Assembly (NCBI GenBank): GCA_947175305.1
Contig: CAMWMO010000115.1
Coordinates: forward strand, 1 to 6,122
Direction of reading: 5' to 3'
DNA length: 6,122 nucleotides
Source of the DNA: an uncultured Lachnospiraceae bacterium
GTDB lineage: Bacteria; Bacillota; Clostridia; Lachnospirales; Lachnospiraceae
The notes under the pieces are model-generated. The model saw nothing but the letters and a program-made list of their open reading frames with translations, did not search any database and was not told the origin of the DNA. A program made the translations under genes and the position numbers. Numbering within the stretch: position 1 is the stretch's first letter; each line of letters starts with the position of its first letter. Positions 5,019 through 6,122 of the stretch are shown here, in pieces.

Positions 5019-6122
5019 ATGCTTTTTAATTCCATGACTTTCGCTGTCTTTTTGACAGCGGTATTTATCCTGTATCATATCGTGCCGGCCAGATTTCGCT
5101 GGATCTTGCTGCTGGCGGCAAGCTATGCCTTCTACATGAATCTTCATGTGGCCTACGGGCTTTTGCTCTTTGCCTCCACCGCGCTGACCTATTTCATGGC
5201 TCTGGGTCTGGAGAAAGCGCCGGATAAAAAGGCCAAAAAGCGCTGTCTGCTCACCGGTATTCTGCCCCTGATCGGCATTCTCCTTGTTTTTAAACTGGGA
5301 GGTCCCGTCATCGACAGACTGAATGCCTTGATCGACGCGGGACGCCTCACCATACATCCCGTGACCCTGCGGATCCTTCTTCCGGCAGGCGTCTCTTTCT
5401 ATTTTTTTCAGTCCATGGGATATCTTATCGATGTCTATCGAGGAAAGATCCGTGCAGAGCGTCACTTCGGTTACTACGCCCTGTTCGTCTCCTTCTTCCC
5501 GCAGCTGCTGGCAGGCCCCATCGGCAGAGCGGATTCCCTTCTCCCGCAGCTGAAAAAGGAACGGACCTTTGACTACGACAATGTGACCTACGGCCTGAAG
5601 CTGATGGCATGGGGATATTTTAAGAAACTGGTGATCGCGGATGTCTTTGCGGTCGTGGTGGACAAGGTCTACAACAACCCCTTCAGCTATGTGGGACTTG
5701 TCTTTATCATCGTTACCGTGATGTTCGCCATCGAGATCTACTGTGATTTTTCCGGCTATTCCGACATCGCCATCGGCTGTGCCAGACTTTTTGGCATCGA
5801 ACTGATGACCAACTTTAAGAGCCCCTATTTTTCCTTCTCCATCCGGGAATTCTGGAGCAGATGGCACATCTCCCTGTCCACCTGGTTTCGGGACTATGTC
5901 TACATCCCGCTGGGCGGCAACCGGGTGAAGAAATGGCGGCACTGTCTGAATCTGTTTCTCACTTTTTTAGTCAGCGGTTTCTGGCACGGCAGTTCTCTGA
6001 CCTACCTTTTCTGGGGCGGACTTCACGGTCTTTTGCAGATCCTTGAGGTACTGCTGCATCCGAAGAAGCCTGCTGACAGTGCAAAGAAGAATGCACCGCG
6101 AAAATGGTTCTGGCAGCTTCCC
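5019..6122 (+). CDS. MBOAT-family membrane O-acyltransferase (AlgI-like), cut by the right edge
   Basis: 368 codons run open to the window edge; full-length relatives are about 460-520 residues, so the last helices are missing. The N terminus MLFNSMTFAVFLTAVFILY then IVPARFRW is the classic start of AlgI-type proteins. Motifs seen: PAGVSFYFFQSMGYLIDVYRG (about 126-146), FPQLLAGPI (about 162-170), FKKLVIAD (about 202-209), DFSGYSD (243-249), EFWSRWHISLS (277-287), PLGGNR (297-302), SGFWHG with the expected active-site H323, and WGGLHG with H336. These fit a membrane enzyme passing acyl groups (often acetyl) to an extracytoplasmic acceptor such as a polysaccharide or wall polymer. Such genes are often followed by an SGNH/AlgJ- or DltD-like partner, which would lie off the right edge. 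It is divergent from the other MBOAT gene and has its own promoter and ribosome binding site. The family is sure, the substrate is not. Confidence 0.95.
   Translation, partial: MLFNSMTFAVFLTAVFILYHIVPARFRWILLLAASYAFYMNLHVAYGLLLFASTALTYFMALGLEKAPDKKAKKRCLLTGILPLIGILLVFKLGGPVIDRLNALIDAGRLTIHPVTLRILLPAGVSFYFFQSMGYLIDVYRGKIRAERHFGYYALFVSFFPQLLAGPIGRADSLLPQLKKERTFDYDNVTYGLKLMAWGYFKKLVIADVFAVVVDKVYNNPFSYVGLVFIIVTVMFAIEIYCDFSGYSDIAIGCARLFGIELMTNFKSPYFSFSIREFWSRWHISLSTWFRDYVYIPLGGNRVKKWRHCLNLFLTFLVSGFWHGSSLTYLFWGGLHGLLQILEVLLHPKKPADSAKKNAPRKWFWQLP

Noticed and set aside
4914..5942. Long open frame of 342 codons on the minus strand
   Set aside because: It lies antisense to the right MBOAT gene, which has clear motifs, a promoter and a ribosome binding site. 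The predicted peptide is rich in H, Q, D, G and K with no domain, as usual for antisense frames of GC-ending codons.

Overview
The window is a piece of a cell-envelope or surface-glycan gene region, most likely from an anaerobic Gram-positive bacterium of the Clostridia (Lachnospiraceae-like). That placement is an inference from strong AGGAG-type ribosome binding sites, roughly 50% GC, and the style of the proteins: a GT2 with the DNNSSD/DGDDTYP signature, a large polytopic protein with a YDVIPQ..HHPLIHT signature, and AlgI-type MBOAT proteins. No rRNA, tRNA, CRISPR array or transposase gene is visible.

Layout: positions 1-461 (+) hold the C-terminal end of a protein whose start lies off the left edge. 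It meets a leftward operon tail to tail. Between and into the two convergent genes sits a tandem pair of identical 52-bp double-palindrome elements (413-464 and 483-534). From right to left the minus strand then reads: an MBOAT O-acyltransferase (4874-3339), a family 2 glycosyltransferase with two C-terminal membrane helices (3261-2329), and a 602-residue polytopic membrane protein that looks like a GT-C-type transferase (2336-528). The last two overlap by 8 nt. A 100-150 bp divergent control region (about 4875-5018) with promoters on both strands separates this operon from a second, different MBOAT acyltransferase (5019 onward, +), which runs off the right edge.

How it may work together (inference): the GT2 would charge a polyprenyl phosphate with a sugar on the cytoplasmic side. 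After flipping, the 602-aa protein would use that lipid-linked sugar outside the membrane to decorate a glycan, wall polymer or glycolipid. The two MBOAT proteins would move acyl groups across the membrane to O-acylate such polymers. The left partial protein may be a further envelope protein of the same kind. None of the substrates can be read from the sequence.

The least ordinary part is the palindromic repeat pair. It supplies the last 15 codons and stop of the left gene and the stop codon of the 602-aa gene on the other strand. One of its hairpins is tipped by GCGAAGC on the minus strand, known as an unusually stable DNA mini-hairpin. It looks like a REP/BIME-style dispersed element that has been tandemly duplicated and absorbed into the coding ends of both neighbours.
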